From NCBI GenBank assembly GCA_051744925.1, contig JBNJDM010000017.1, positions 1 through 33,143 of the forward strand: a DNA stretch of 33,143 nucleotides, given 5' to 3'. The notes under the pieces were generated by a model. It made no database searches and was not told the origin of the DNA. It saw only the letters and a program-made list of their open reading frames with translations. The stretch comes from JACKCP01 sp051744925. GTDB lineage: Bacteria > Desulfobacterota > Desulfobacteria > Desulfobacterales > JACKCP01. Below are positions 13,632 to 22,762 of the stretch, piece by piece. Position numbers and translations under genes: made by a program. Each line of letters starts with the position of its first letter. Positions within the stretch are counted from its first letter, which is position 1.

Positions 13632-15853
13632 ACCAGGAATCTGAAGTTCAGAGCTTTTCATTAAAAAATCAGCTTGAATATTTTTCTTCTGTTAATCCTT
13701 TTTTCGAGTATGCAATAGACAGGTCTCAGAGAACTGCTGTTATAGGCAATCTTTTGAGAAGGCAAAGCTATCTTTTTTTCAAAGATCTTGAAAACGGACA
13801 GCCTCCGGTTGTTTCGTTTAAGTATGAAATTATTATGGATGGAAGAACGTTTGATAAGCCTGTTAATTACGCACTTGCAAAAATAGTAGAAAGAAGGGGA
13901 GAACACGAAAGAAGAAAAGTATACGAGAATAAAGAATTTGAAAAAAGAAGATCCGGGGAACGAAGGCAAAGACCTGATTCAGGGCTTGCCGATTCAGATG
14001 AAAATACTAAAAGACCTATTATTATAGTAGATCCCAGATCAGGAAACGGTCCGGGTATAGCAGGGTCAAAAAAGAATTCCGAAATAGGAATGGCACTTCA
14101 GACAGGTCAGCCTGTTTATTATATTATATTTTTTCCTGTTCCTGAAAAAGGCCAGACACTTGAAGATGTAAAAAATGCTGAAATAAAATTTATCCAGGAA
14201 GTTAAAAAACGTCATCCTGATTCACCAAGACCTTCGGTAATAGGTAATTCTCAGTCAGGATGGGCTCTTGCAATGCTCAGTGCTGAAGAGCCTGATCTTG
14301 CAGGCCCTCTTATTTTAAACGGATCTCCCATATCCTACTGGGCAGGTGTTGAAGGAAAGCATATAATGAGATACAGAACCGGAATAATGGGCGGAAGCTG
14401 GCTTGTTTCCTTTTTAAGTGATCTCGGACATGGTCTTTTTGACGGAGCTTATCTTGTAACCGGTTATGAAGCTGTTGATCCGGCAAACACCTTTTTTAAA
14501 CAGCCGTATAAACTTTTTGCAAATGTAGATAAAGAGCATACCAACTATCTTAAATTTGAAAGATGGTGGAACAGTTATTATATGATGACTGAAGAAGAAA
14601 TCGATTTTATTGTAAACAAGCTTTTTATTGAAAACAGCCTTGAAAAAGGTGAAATCGGTTTCGAAAACGGTAAAAAGATAGATCTCAAGGAATTAAAAGA
14701 TCCTCTTGTTCTTTTTTCATCGGGTGCTGACAATATCACTCCTCCTCAGCAGGCTCTTAACTGGATTACAAGAGTATGGGGTTCGGTTGATGAGATCAGG
14801 GAGAAAAAACAGGTAATAGTATACCTTCTTCATGAAAATATAAGACATATGGGGATCTTTGTTTCTGACAGAGTGGCCCAAAAAGAGCATAAAGGTATTC
14901 TTGATAGTGTTGAGCAGGTAGGATACCTTTCTCCTGGTCTTTATGAAATGAAGATTGAAAAAAGTGATCCAAGATACTCTGATAAGGAGTATGATATCAG
15001 GTTTGAGGAAAGAACCTTTGACGATATAAAAAATCTTGATGACGATGATGTTGATGAGCTCAGTTTTTATCCTGTTGTTCCTGTTTCCCATTTTAATGAT
15101 AAAGTTTATACCCGGATTTTCAGGCCGGTTGTAAGATCTTTTGTTAACAAATGGAATGCACCTTTTATAAAGATGCATAATCCCCAGAGGGTTGCAAGAT
15201 ATATTTTTTCTGATATGAACCCTTTGATGTACTGGTTTAAGACAGCCGGAAGGTTAAGCCATAAAAACAGGGTAAAGTCTTCAAGGGACAACCCTTTTGT
15301 TGTAATGGAAGAAAAATGCGCGAGTTTTATTTCTGAGGCTCTCGATTTTCAAAGAGATATAAGGGATGCATCCCAGGAGAATTTTTTCAGGCAGATTTAC
15401 GGTAATCCTTTCATAAGATCTTTTTTTTCAGGAGATTTAGATAATAAAAAAAAAGATGACGAGCAATATAAAAATAAATCAAAAGACAGGTTTCTTAAAA
15501 ACAAAGGCGGATTTCCTGAAGCAACTGTAAGAATGATGGTGGCAGTTGCAGGAATAGATAAGGTGTTTCATGACAGAGAAATACAGGCCATTATAAATAC
15601 ATCCAAAGAAAATTCCAGGCTCAGTGTTTTAACCCCTGATGAGATTCAGGGTCTTATAAGTGAACAGTCTGATATTTTAGATTATGATTTTAAAGGAGCC
15701 CTTGAAAGTCTCAAATATCTTTTGAAAAAACATGATGAGCGGCTTGAAGCTGTTGAAATGATGAGAAAAGTTGCAGATTCTGATGCTGAGGTATCTCCGG
15801 AAGAAGATCAGCTTATTATTGAAGTAATGGAGATTTTAAATATATTAACATGA
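13628..15853 (+). CDS. DUF3141 alpha/beta-hydrolase with TerB-like C terminus
   Basis: This 741-residue protein belongs to the DUF3141 family, distantly related to polyhydroxyalkanoate synthases and depolymerases. IIIVDPRSGNGPGI (131-144) and VIGNSQSGWAL (204-214) mark the hydrolase core. The second is the nucleophile elbow, with Ser208 where many relatives, to my recollection, have Cys. LENGQPPVVSF and EIRDKKQ-like segments flank it. A charged linker (about 90-125) is rich in Arg and Glu. Residues 634-741 form a separate helical domain resembling TerB, with acidic DKVFHDREIQ and DSDAEVSPEEDQ loops that could bind metal. It overlaps nadK by four bases. Neither substrate nor role is known, and no PHA synthase gene lies in this window. 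Confidence 0.8.
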   Translation: MNQESEVQSFSLKNQLEYFSSVNPFFEYAIDRSQRTAVIGNLLRRQSYLFFKDLENGQPPVVSFKYEIIMDGRTFDKPVNYALAKIVERRGEHERRKVYENKEFEKRRSGERRQRPDSGLADSDENTKRPIIIVDPRSGNGPGIAGSKKNSEIGMALQTGQPVYYIIFFPVPEKGQTLEDVKNAEIKFIQEVKKRHPDSPRPSVIGNSQSGWALAMLSAEEPDLAGPLILNGSPISYWAGVEGKHIMRYRTGIMGGSWLVSFLSDLGHGLFDGAYLVTGYEAVDPANTFFKQPYKLFANVDKEHTNYLKFERWWNSYYMMTEEEIDFIVNKLFIENSLEKGEIGFENGKKIDLKELKDPLVLFSSGADNITPPQQALNWITRVWGSVDEIREKKQVIVYLLHENIRHMGIFVSDRVAQKEHKGILDSVEQVGYLSPGLYEMKIEKSDPRYSDKEYDIRFEERTFDDIKNLDDDDVDELSFYPVVPVSHFNDKVYTRIFRPVVRSFVNKWNAPFIKMHNPQRVARYIFSDMNPLMYWFKTAGRLSHKNRVKSSRDNPFVVMEEKCASFISEALDFQRDIRDASQENFFRQIYGNPFIRSFFSGDLDNKKKDDEQYKNKSKDRFLKNKGGFPEATVRMMVAVAGIDKVFHDREIQAIINTSKENSRLSVLTPDEIQGLISEQSDILDYDFKGALESLKYLLKKHDERLEAVEMMRKVADSDAEVSPEEDQLIIEVMEILNILT

Positions 15854-15893
15854 TATCGAAATCGGTAAAAAAAGTTTTGCAGCAAGAAAAATC

Positions 15894-15933
15894 AGGGGTT
15901 AAGTTTTAATTCTTTTTTAAAACCCCTTTTTTT
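15894..15933. terminator. Bidirectional terminator between the DUF3141 gene and the small membrane gene
   Basis: AGGGGTT (15894-15900) pairs with AACCCCT (15921-15927) across a long AT-rich loop. The sequence runs into T7 on the plus strand and GATTTTTC on the minus strand. The stop codon of the minus-strand gene (15906) lies within the loop. Confidence 0.65.
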
Positions 15934-16112
15934 GCACCAATAAGAAAATATATTATAAAACCGAAAAAAGGTATAAGGGATATTATGCACCACAAAGTTT
16001 TTTTGCCGGTTGTTTCAAAACTGCGCTTTACACAGTGAGCAAAAGCTACGTTGGTCATGATAAGAAAAAAAATACCTATAAATGCCCAGACCATTAATGT
16101 TTTAATTTCCAT
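15906..16112 (-). CDS. Small two-helix membrane protein (PLDc_N-like)
   Basis: The 68 residues form two transmembrane helices (about 6-25 and 40-60) with a short basic loop and tail. The second helix region, KTLWCIISLIPFFGFIIYFLIG, split as KTLWCIISLIPFFG and FIIYFLIGAKKG, resembles the PLDc_N domain that precedes cardiolipin synthases and also occurs alone. No phospholipase domain is fused or adjacent. The start overlaps the mltB-type stop by 11 bases, placing it last in a three-gene minus-strand operon with the PHP phosphatase and the transglycosylase. Function unknown. Confidence 0.7.
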   Translation of the reverse strand: MEIKTLMVWAFIGIFFLIMTNVAFAHCVKRSFETTGKKTLWCIISLIPFFGFIIYFLIGAKKGVLKKN

Positions 16113-16974
16113 TATACCCGTCTTTCTTAATTTTTAGCAATGATGACAGTTTTAAAACTGTTTTTGCATAAGGCATGCTATTATTATATTTTAAAATTAC
16201 AGACAATGCCTTACCATCTGACATATTTTTTTTCCACCCATGTTTTTTTAAATATTTTGCAACACTTGCTATTGCATCATTATGGTTGTGAAGGTCTGTT
16301 TTTCCGTCAAAATCTCCGTCTTCTCCGTAGGCTCTGATATTGGATGGCATAAACTGAGGAATTCCAACGGCCCCGGCATATGATCCTGTAATATTAGCAG
16401 GGTCAATATTGTTTATTATACAGTATGTAATGAATTTTTTCAGTTCTGGATATGCCCATTTTGCTCTTTTATCTGCCCGGTTATTGAATTTTTCTCCTGA
16501 ATATCTGTTTTTTTCTGATGGAACAGATTTTTTGACCATTTTTTTTACATAATCGTTTTTAAGTGCAGCAACTGAGGAAAGAGAAGATAAAACAGGTCTG
16601 TTTCCTGTATAATTTCCAAGTCTTGTTTCTATAGTTAGGATTGCTGTTATAACTTCAGGAGGAACACCGAATTTTTCTTCAAAATACTCAAAGGTTTTTT
16701 TATACTTATTTATGTACTTTATTCCGTTTACTACATATTCTCTGCCTAAAAATTTTTCATAATCGAGCTTGTATTCACTTACTGTAAAAAAGAGTGTAAC
16801 TGAATTAAATTCATAAGTTATATTATTACTACTGTATATTTTTTTTATATATTCCTTGTTAAATCCGTCTTTAATAAGATTTTTTTTAACAATTTCAAAA
16901 TATGAATGATCGCTAAACGAAATTGCCGGAAAGAAAACAGTTAAAATAATTATATATTTACATAGAAACTTCAT
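16102..16974 (-). CDS. Lytic murein transglycosylase, MltB family
   Basis: This is a secreted peptidoglycan-cleaving enzyme that forms 1,6-anhydromuramyl products. I place the start at 16974, because AAGGAG lies nine bases ahead and the protein then opens with a clean signal peptide (MKFLCKYIIILTVFF, cleavage near FS|DHS). A longer reading begins at 17001. The mature part has VPPEVITAILTIETRLG, with catalytic Glu116 of the 290-residue form, and SYAGAVGIPQFMPSNIRAYG, the MltB hallmark. DGDFDGKTDLHNHNDAIASVAKYL is also typical. Unlike E. coli MltB there is no lipobox, so it is probably periplasmic. The start overlaps the upstream PHP gene by 17 bases. Confidence 0.92.
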   Translation of the reverse strand: MKFLCKYIIILTVFFPAISFSDHSYFEIVKKNLIKDGFNKEYIKKIYSSNNITYEFNSVTLFFTVSEYKLDYEKFLGREYVVNGIKYINKYKKTFEYFEEKFGVPPEVITAILTIETRLGNYTGNRPVLSSLSSVAALKNDYVKKMVKKSVPSEKNRYSGEKFNNRADKRAKWAYPELKKFITYCIINNIDPANITGSYAGAVGIPQFMPSNIRAYGEDGDFDGKTDLHNHNDAIASVAKYLKKHGWKKNMSDGKALSVILKYNNSMPYAKTVLKLSSLLKIKKDGYNGN

Positions 16975-17764
16975 GCTTTGTTCTCCTTGAATAAGACGCA
17001 ATTTTATTTATACCCAGCTCTTTTAAGAGTTTGTAAGCTTTATCAAAATCTCTGCCGACTTGTTCAGGCTCATGTGCATCTGAGCCTGGTGTAATCGATA
17101 TATTTTTTTTAAAGCATTTTTTTAGTATTTCTCTGCATGGATACTGCCTTTTTATAATATGGGAATACCCCCCTGTATTAATTTCAACACTTATGTTTTT
17201 GGAAGCTATTTTATTAAGAATCTCTTCAACTCTGCTATATGTATATCTGTATGTTTTTTCATCAATGAACTTTCTGAATTTAAAAATAATGTCGAGATGG
17301 CATATTGTATCATAGAAATTGTATTCAAGCATTTTATCAATTAAGTCAAAATATTCTATACTCAGTTCGTATAGTTTCATATGACTGTAATCTTTTGCTT
17401 TGCTTCTGCTTGCAATATTATACCCTTTGACAAAGTGAACAGAAGCTCCGATCATATCAAAATCGTATTTTGAACATATTTTTTCTGTCTCGTCAAAATA
17501 ATCAGGATGGAAATCGACCTCAAGGCCGCATTTTACTGTTATAAGATTTTTAAATTTTTCAGCGGCTTTTTTTACTTTGTAAAAATAAAGAGGTACTTCC
17601 TTAACAGTCATTGAGTTTTTAAAATCTTTTTCAAAAAGCGTAAGGTGATCAAGAAAAAGAATTTCATTTAATCCTTTATCCGCAGCTTTTTTTATAAAAG
17701 ACTCAATGCTTTCATAGGCATGGTTGCAGAAGCTGGTGTGTATGTGATAATCAGATTTAATCAA
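16958..17764 (-). CDS. PHP-domain histidinol-phosphatase-like hydrolase
   Basis: This 268-residue metal-dependent phosphoesterase is of the PHP family, of which HisK/HisJ histidinol phosphatases are the best-known members. DYHIHTSFCNHA (His7, His9) starts the barrel, LFLDHL, KCGLEVDF and GASVHF provide further metal ligands, and ITPGSDAHEP closes the site. The start is TTG at 17764. It is favoured because the metal-binding DYHIHT must sit at the very N terminus, as it does here. No other histidine-biosynthesis gene is nearby, so the substrate is not certain. It leads a minus-strand operon with the transglycosylase and a small membrane protein and diverges from radA. Confidence 0.85.
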   Translation of the reverse strand: MIKSDYHIHTSFCNHAYESIESFIKKAADKGLNEILFLDHLTLFEKDFKNSMTVKEVPLYFYKVKKAAEKFKNLITVKCGLEVDFHPDYFDETEKICSKYDFDMIGASVHFVKGYNIASRSKAKDYSHMKLYELSIEYFDLIDKMLEYNFYDTICHLDIIFKFRKFIDEKTYRYTYSRVEEILNKIASKNISVEINTGGYSHIIKRQYPCREILKKCFKKNISITPGSDAHEPEQVGRDFDKAYKLLKELGINKIASYSRRTKHEVSM

Positions 17765-17897
17765 ATTTTAAAATCTTTTTAAATAATAGTCGGTTTATAT
17801 GAAGATTTAATCTTTTAATTTAGCATTTTTTTTTCACAAATAAAATATTATAGATAAAGAAAACATTTTAATTTTACCTGTAAGAAAAGAGAAAATA

Positions 17898-19265
17898 TTG
17901 GCTTCCAAAAAAAACAGAATTGAATATATATGCTCAGGCTGTGGATATTCTTCTTTAAAATGGCTTGGTAAATGCCCTGACTGCGGGCAATGGGATACTT
18001 TTACCGAAGAGATTAAAAAACCGGGGAGTCCGCTTAAAAATGCAAAAATGAAAAAGGCTCAGCCTGTTTCACTTGAATCAGTTGTATCTGACAGCGAGGC
18101 AAGGATTGAAACAAAAATTGATGAGTTTGACAGAGTGCTCGGCGGAGGCATTGTTCCGGGAAGCCTTGTTCTTATAGGAGGAGATCCCGGGATAGGAAAA
18201 TCTACACTTATGCTCCAGGCTGCTTCTTCACTTGCATCTCTTGGGAAAAAAGTACTTTATGTTTCAGGTGAGGAATCTGCAAGTCAGATAAAGCTCAGAA
18301 GCGAAAGGCTTGAATCTTCAGGACAGATACTTGTACTTACGGAAACCGGACTTGAAATAGTTCTTGAAACAGCTTCCGGAGTAAAACCGGATGTCCTTAT
18401 TATAGATTCTATCCAGACCCTTTTTTCCGAAGAAATAGGATCTGCCCCGGGTAGTCTTTCACAGGTAAGGGAATCTGCTGTTAAGTTTATGGAATTTGCA
18501 AAAAAAGAGGGTATTCCGACCTTTCTTGTAGGTCATGTAACCAAGGAAGGGGTTATTGCAGGTCCCAGAGTTCTTGAGCATATGGTAGATACAGTATTGT
18601 ACTTTGAAGGGGATTCAGGACAGATTTACAGAATTTTAAGGGCTGTAAAAAACAGGTTTGGATCAACCAATGAAATCGGACTTTTTGAGATGAATCAAAG
18701 AGGTCTTGCAGGCATTGCAAACCCCTCAGGAGTATTTCTTTCAGAACGTCCTGTAAATACAGCAGGATCTTCTGTTACTGCAACAATGGAAGGTACAAGA
18801 CCGATACTAATCGAAATTCAGGGGCTTGTCTCCAATTCCGGCGGAGGCGGTACTCCAAGAAGAACTGTTGTGGGAGTTGAACTTAACAGGCTTGCACTTA
18901 TAATAGCTGTAATGGAAAAAAAGGTGGGACTTCACTTTTCTGATCATGATGTTTTTGTAAACGCTGCAGGCGGTGTAAGGGTTAGTGAGCCTGCAACAGA
19001 TCTTGCAGTTGCTTCTGCAGTTGCCTCAAGTTTTTTTGATGCTCCTGTGCCTGAAGATATGATAGTTCTCGGAGAAATCGGCCTTACAGGCGAGCTCAGG
19101 GGGGTAAATAATCTTGAAAAAAGGGTTATAGAGTCAAAAAAGCTCGGTTTTAAAAGATTTGTTCTTCCTGAAAATACTCTTGCTGAGTCAGGAATAAAAG
19201 GTGTTGAGATTATAACAGCTTCAAATCTGGAAAAAGCTATGGGAATAATATTTGGCGGAGAGTGA
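17898..19265 (+). CDS. radA: DNA repair protein RadA (Sms)
   Basis: RadA is a RecA-like ATPase that drives branch migration and processes recombination intermediates. The 455 residues show the full family layout. A zinc finger has Cys12, Cys15, Cys26 and Cys29 (CSGCGYSSLKWLGKCPDC). Walker A is GGDPGIGKST (94-103). The RadA-specific KNRFG motif appears in RAVKNRFGSTNE. A Lon-like C-terminal domain carries ALIIAVMEKKVGL and GEIGLTGELRGV. The start is TTG at 17898, right before the zinc finger, with only a weak ribosome-binding site. It heads a plus-strand cluster, with rlmE starting seven bases after its stop. Confidence 0.97.
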   Translation: MASKKNRIEYICSGCGYSSLKWLGKCPDCGQWDTFTEEIKKPGSPLKNAKMKKAQPVSLESVVSDSEARIETKIDEFDRVLGGGIVPGSLVLIGGDPGIGKSTLMLQAASSLASLGKKVLYVSGEESASQIKLRSERLESSGQILVLTETGLEIVLETASGVKPDVLIIDSIQTLFSEEIGSAPGSLSQVRESAVKFMEFAKKEGIPTFLVGHVTKEGVIAGPRVLEHMVDTVLYFEGDSGQIYRILRAVKNRFGSTNEIGLFEMNQRGLAGIANPSGVFLSERPVNTAGSSVTATMEGTRPILIEIQGLVSNSGGGGTPRRTVVGVELNRLALIIAVMEKKVGLHFSDHDVFVNAAGGVRVSEPATDLAVASAVASSFFDAPVPEDMIVLGEIGLTGELRGVNNLEKRVIESKKLGFKRFVLPENTLAESGIKGVEIITASNLEKAMGIIFGGE

Positions 19266-19272
19266 TTTATAA

Positions 19273-19890
19273 ATGGGAAAGAAAAAAAAATCGGGTAAAA
19301 AACAGCTGAATAAGTGGGATGATGATCATTATACAAAACTGGCCAGAAAAGAGAATTATCCTGCAAGATCAGTATATAAGCTCAAGGAGATAGATCAAAA
19401 ATTTAAAATTTTCAAAAAAGGATTAAATGTTCTTGATCTTGGGTGTGCACCTGGTGCCTGGCTTAAATATGCATCTGAAAAGGTAGGTCCGTCAGGAAAA
19501 GTTACAGGCATAGATCTGAAGCCGGTTGAACTGGAGCCTTTGGCTAACATGGAAATTATTAAAGGAGATATTTTTGAACAGGAAGTAATTTCAGATTTAA
19601 TTTCAAAGGGTATGTTTGATATTGTTATGAGTGACATGGCTCCTGATACTACAGGGTACAGACATGCCGATTCTGCAAGATCTGCAGCGCTTTGCGAGGC
19701 TGCATTGTATCTTGGATCAAAAGTTCTTAAAAAAGGCGGAGTCTTTATAACAAAAATTTTTCAGGGAGAAGACTTTGATCAGTTTGCAAAAAAAGTTCTT
19801 TTGGATTATGAGAAAAGAAAAATATTTAAGCCTGATTCCTGCAGAAAAAATTCAAAAGAGGTATATATAATAGGTTCAGGAAAAAAATAG
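19273..19890 (+). CDS. rlmE: 23S rRNA (uridine-2552-2'-O)-methyltransferase
   Basis: RlmE (FtsJ/RrmJ) methylates U2552 in the A loop during late 50S assembly. The 205 residues contain the catalytic Lys-Asp-Lys-Glu set in ARSVYKLKEID, VMSDMAPDTTG, GVFITKIFQG and SKEVYIIG. The SAM-binding loop is LDLGCAPGAWLKYA. The basic N terminus (GKKKKSGKKQLNKW) is suited to rRNA. It lies seven bases after radA and 78 before yebC, probably within one transcript. Confidence 0.97.
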   Translation: MGKKKKSGKKQLNKWDDDHYTKLARKENYPARSVYKLKEIDQKFKIFKKGLNVLDLGCAPGAWLKYASEKVGPSGKVTGIDLKPVELEPLANMEIIKGDIFEQEVISDLISKGMFDIVMSDMAPDTTGYRHADSARSAALCEAALYLGSKVLKKGGVFITKIFQGEDFDQFAKKVLLDYEKRKIFKPDSCRKNSKEVYIIGSGKK

Positions 19891-19968
19891 AAGGCTTTGA
19901 AAGAATAATTGGCTAAAAATTAAGTTTTTTCGAAACTAAATACGATTTAATTCCGGGGAGGATAATAC

Positions 19969-20706
19969 ATGGCAGGCCATAGTAAATGGGCAAATATTAA
20001 GCACAAAAAAGGCAAGGAAGATGCTAAGCGCGGCAAAATTTTTACAAAGCTTATTAAAGAGATCACTGTAGCAGCAAAAATGGGCGGAGGAGACATAGAT
20101 GCAAACCCAAGGCTCAGAACTGCAGTAGAGGCGGCTAAAAGTGCAAATATGCCCAAAGACAATATAGAAAGAGGGATCAAAAAAGGTACAGGCGATCTTG
20201 AAGGTGTAAATTATGAAGATATTAAATATGAAGGGTACGGTCCCGGCGGAGCTGCTGTTTTGGTAGAGGTTCTCACAGATAATAAAAACCGTGCAGTAGG
20301 CGAGGTAAGACATCTTTTTTCAAAGCACGGAGGAAATCTTGGTGAAAACGGATGTGTTGCCTGGATGTTTGATAAAAAAGGGTATATACTTGTTACCAAA
20401 GAGAGTTCTGATGAAGAAACTTTAATGGAAATTGGTCTTGAAGCAGGAGCTGAAGACATAAAAGAACAGGAAGATTCCTTTGAAGTTATAACAGATCCTG
20501 CTGATTTCGAAGCTGTAAAAAAAGCTCTGGAAGACAATAACATTAAATATGAAGTTGCAGAGCTTTCAATGATTCCAGAAAATGAAACAGCTGTTGATGG
20601 AAAAGATGCAGAAAAAATGGTAAAGTTAATTGACGGACTTGAAGACTGCGATGATGTACAAAATGTTTATACAAACGCAGATATACCCGACTCTTACTTT
20701 GAGTAA
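19969..20706 (+). CDS. yebC: YebC/PmpR family regulatory protein
   Basis: The family was described as DNA-binding regulators. More recent work assigns members to translation, helping ribosomes through proline-rich stalls. The 245 residues open with MAGHSKWANIKHKKGKED and include GGGDIDANPRLRTAVEAAK and GRIFTKL-like KIFTKLIKEI, all diagnostic. In many bacteria it precedes ruvC, but here ruvCAB is absent and a subtilase gene follows after three bases. A very strong GGGGAGG lies six bases before the ATG, suggesting high expression. Confidence 0.96.
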   Translation: MAGHSKWANIKHKKGKEDAKRGKIFTKLIKEITVAAKMGGGDIDANPRLRTAVEAAKSANMPKDNIERGIKKGTGDLEGVNYEDIKYEGYGPGGAAVLVEVLTDNKNRAVGEVRHLFSKHGGNLGENGCVAWMFDKKGYILVTKESSDEETLMEIGLEAGAEDIKEQEDSFEVITDPADFEAVKKALEDNNIKYEVAELSMIPENETAVDGKDAEKMVKLIDGLEDCDDVQNVYTNADIPDSYFE

Positions 20707-20709
20707 AAT

Positions 20710-22683
20710 ATGAAACATATATTCCTTTTTTTCAGATTGTTGCTTGTTGCAGGTTTAATAATAACCCAGAGCTGTGGAAGCGGTTCTTCAGACAGAGATT
20801 ATGATGAAGAAAAGGAAGAATTAAAATCTTCAGGCATTGTCAGGATTTCCGGCAATGCCTTTGCAGATTTTGATCTTAAAGGCTCTGATCAGAATTCAAA
20901 CAACTCTCCAGATACTCCACAATATATAACAACCAATTCAAAAACATGCGGTTATGTCGATTTTGAATCAGATCCTTATGACTGGTATGCTTTTTATTCT
21001 GAAAACGATTTTAAAATAAGTTTTGAATCTGAAAACAATATTTTAATTTTTGCAGGACCGGCCGAATCTCCTGTGGAGTCCTTTGAAGATGGGTACAAGT
21101 TTGAGGTAGAGGAAGGATCTGTATATTATATAAAAATCGATGCTGATCAGGAAAGGTCAAAAGGTAATTATTTTTTTGAAATTTCAGAAGTTTCAAAACT
21201 TACTGCATCATACTCAGATAGTTTTGTTCCCGGTGAAATAATTGTAAAATACAAAGAAAATTCAAGAACTGTTCAGTCATTATCAACAAATGCCGGTTTA
21301 GAACTGGAGCTTAAAAAAAAATATTCGGGATTTAATCTTTATAAAATTAATACCAGGCAAGCTCTGTCAGTTTTTTCAAAACAAGATTTAAAGCAGGAAA
21401 CTCTTGATACTATAGAGGAGCTAAACAGATCTTCTGACGTTGAATATGCAGAGCCTAACTTTATAAGAAAACCTTCTTATAATCCTGACGACTATTACTA
21501 TACTGACGATTATTTGTTATGGAATCTTGATATGATAAATACACCAGGAGCCTGGAACATTGCAAGAGGCGATAATATCATAGCCGCAGTTCTTGATACA
21601 GGAATTATAACCCATGAAGACCTTCCTGAAGAAAGAATAGTTCAGGGGTACGATTTTATAGATATGGATGATGACCCAAATGATCCGGGTACAGACGATT
21701 TGGTTCCTGAGTATCACGGAACCCATGTTGCAGGAGTGCTTGCAGCTGAGATGGATAATGCTAAAGGAATAGCAGGGGTTGCTCCCGGAGCTTTAATAAT
21801 GCCTTTAAGAATAGGTGATGACAGCTTTACATCTGCAAATATATCCCAGGGAATATATTATGCCGCAGGTATTAAAAATTCCAGTGAAAAACTTCCGGCA
21901 AAACCGGCAGACATAATAAATATGAGTTTTGGTGCACCAGGCTTTTCAGATGCAGAACAAGAAGCTGTTCAAAAAGCAGCTGAAAAAGGTCTTATTTTAA
22001 CAGCAGCTGCAGGAAATAATGGAGTGGATGAGGCTTTTTATCCTGCAGCATATTCTGAAGTAATAAACGTTTCTGCTGTAGACAGTAGCGGAGATGTTCC
22101 TGAATATTCAAATTACGGAAGTTCTATAACTCTTGCTGCCCCAGGTGGAGGAGACGAAAAATCTGATATGATTGCTGGTCCCAGCGGTCCTGACAAGGAT
22201 TCTTATTATTTAATGTCTGGTACTTCAGTGTCGGCTCCTCATGTTGCAGGAGTTATAGCTTTAATGAAATCGATAAGACCTGAACTTAATTCAATAGATA
22301 TTTTTAATCTTATTTCAGCAGGAGAAATGACTTATGACTATGGTGATTCAGGTTTTGACAACTATTACGGATACGGGCTTATTGATGCAGAAAAATCGGT
22401 TTATAATCTAGGCGATTTTACTTCTTATACAGGTGTTAAAATTTTGATAAAAAACCTGCAGGGTGATCTTCTGGAAACTGTTTACCCTCTTAAGAAAGTA
22501 GGCGTTGGAAAGTTTGAGTACAGACTTCCAGGTGTAAGTTCAGGTGATTATATAATTGAAGCAGGATTTGATCTGAATAATGACAATGATTTTGATGATC
22601 ATGGCGAGCTGAGTACCTCAGGTTCTCTGACTGTAAGTGACGAGCAGACATTTGCCGCTGATACCCTTGTAATATCTTTTTAA
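20710..22683 (+). CDS. Subtilisin-like S8 serine protease, probable lipoprotein
   Basis: This 657-residue exported protease is probably anchored by lipid at Cys22. The N terminus MKHIFLFFRLLLVAG is hydrophobic and leads into IITQSCGSGSS, a lipobox-like site with Thr at the -3 position where Leu is usual. Residues about 60-165 form a beta-rich domain resembling bacterial pre-peptidase domains (DFESDPYDWYAF). FVPGEIIVKYKE to YAEPNF (about 172-250) is a fervidolysin-type propeptide. The catalytic triad is Asp296 (AVLDTGI), His336 (YHGTHVAGV) and Ser506 (SGTSVSAPH), with Asn436 as oxyanion residue. The tail has a DLNNDNDFDDHGE acidic repeat. It starts three bases after yebC, without a ribosome-binding site. 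Confidence 0.92.
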   Translation: MKHIFLFFRLLLVAGLIITQSCGSGSSDRDYDEEKEELKSSGIVRISGNAFADFDLKGSDQNSNNSPDTPQYITTNSKTCGYVDFESDPYDWYAFYSENDFKISFESENNILIFAGPAESPVESFEDGYKFEVEEGSVYYIKIDADQERSKGNYFFEISEVSKLTASYSDSFVPGEIIVKYKENSRTVQSLSTNAGLELELKKKYSGFNLYKINTRQALSVFSKQDLKQETLDTIEELNRSSDVEYAEPNFIRKPSYNPDDYYYTDDYLLWNLDMINTPGAWNIARGDNIIAAVLDTGIITHEDLPEERIVQGYDFIDMDDDPNDPGTDDLVPEYHGTHVAGVLAAEMDNAKGIAGVAPGALIMPLRIGDDSFTSANISQGIYYAAGIKNSSEKLPAKPADIINMSFGAPGFSDAEQEAVQKAAEKGLILTAAAGNNGVDEAFYPAAYSEVINVSAVDSSGDVPEYSNYGSSITLAAPGGGDEKSDMIAGPSGPDKDSYYLMSGTSVSAPHVAGVIALMKSIRPELNSIDIFNLISAGEMTYDYGDSGFDNYYGYGLIDAEKSVYNLGDFTSYTGVKILIKNLQGDLLETVYPLKKVGVGKFEYRLPGVSSGDYIIEAGFDLNNDNDFDDHGELSTSGSLTVSDEQTFAADTLVISF

Positions 22684-22699
22684 AAAATGATATTATCAA

Positions 22700-22744
22700 A
22701 AATAGTGACTGTTTGAGACAGTAGGAATTATACAGTCACTATTT
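22700..22744. terminator. Bidirectional terminator between the subtilase gene and nadA
   Basis: AAATAGTGACTGT (22700-22712) and ACAGTCACTATTT (22732-22744) form a perfect 13-bp stem. The 19-base loop holds a smaller CTGT/ACAG alternative. A/T-rich flanks on both sides suit termination from both convergent genes. Confidence 0.82.
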
Positions 22745-22762
22745 GTTTAAAGAGAACAAAAA

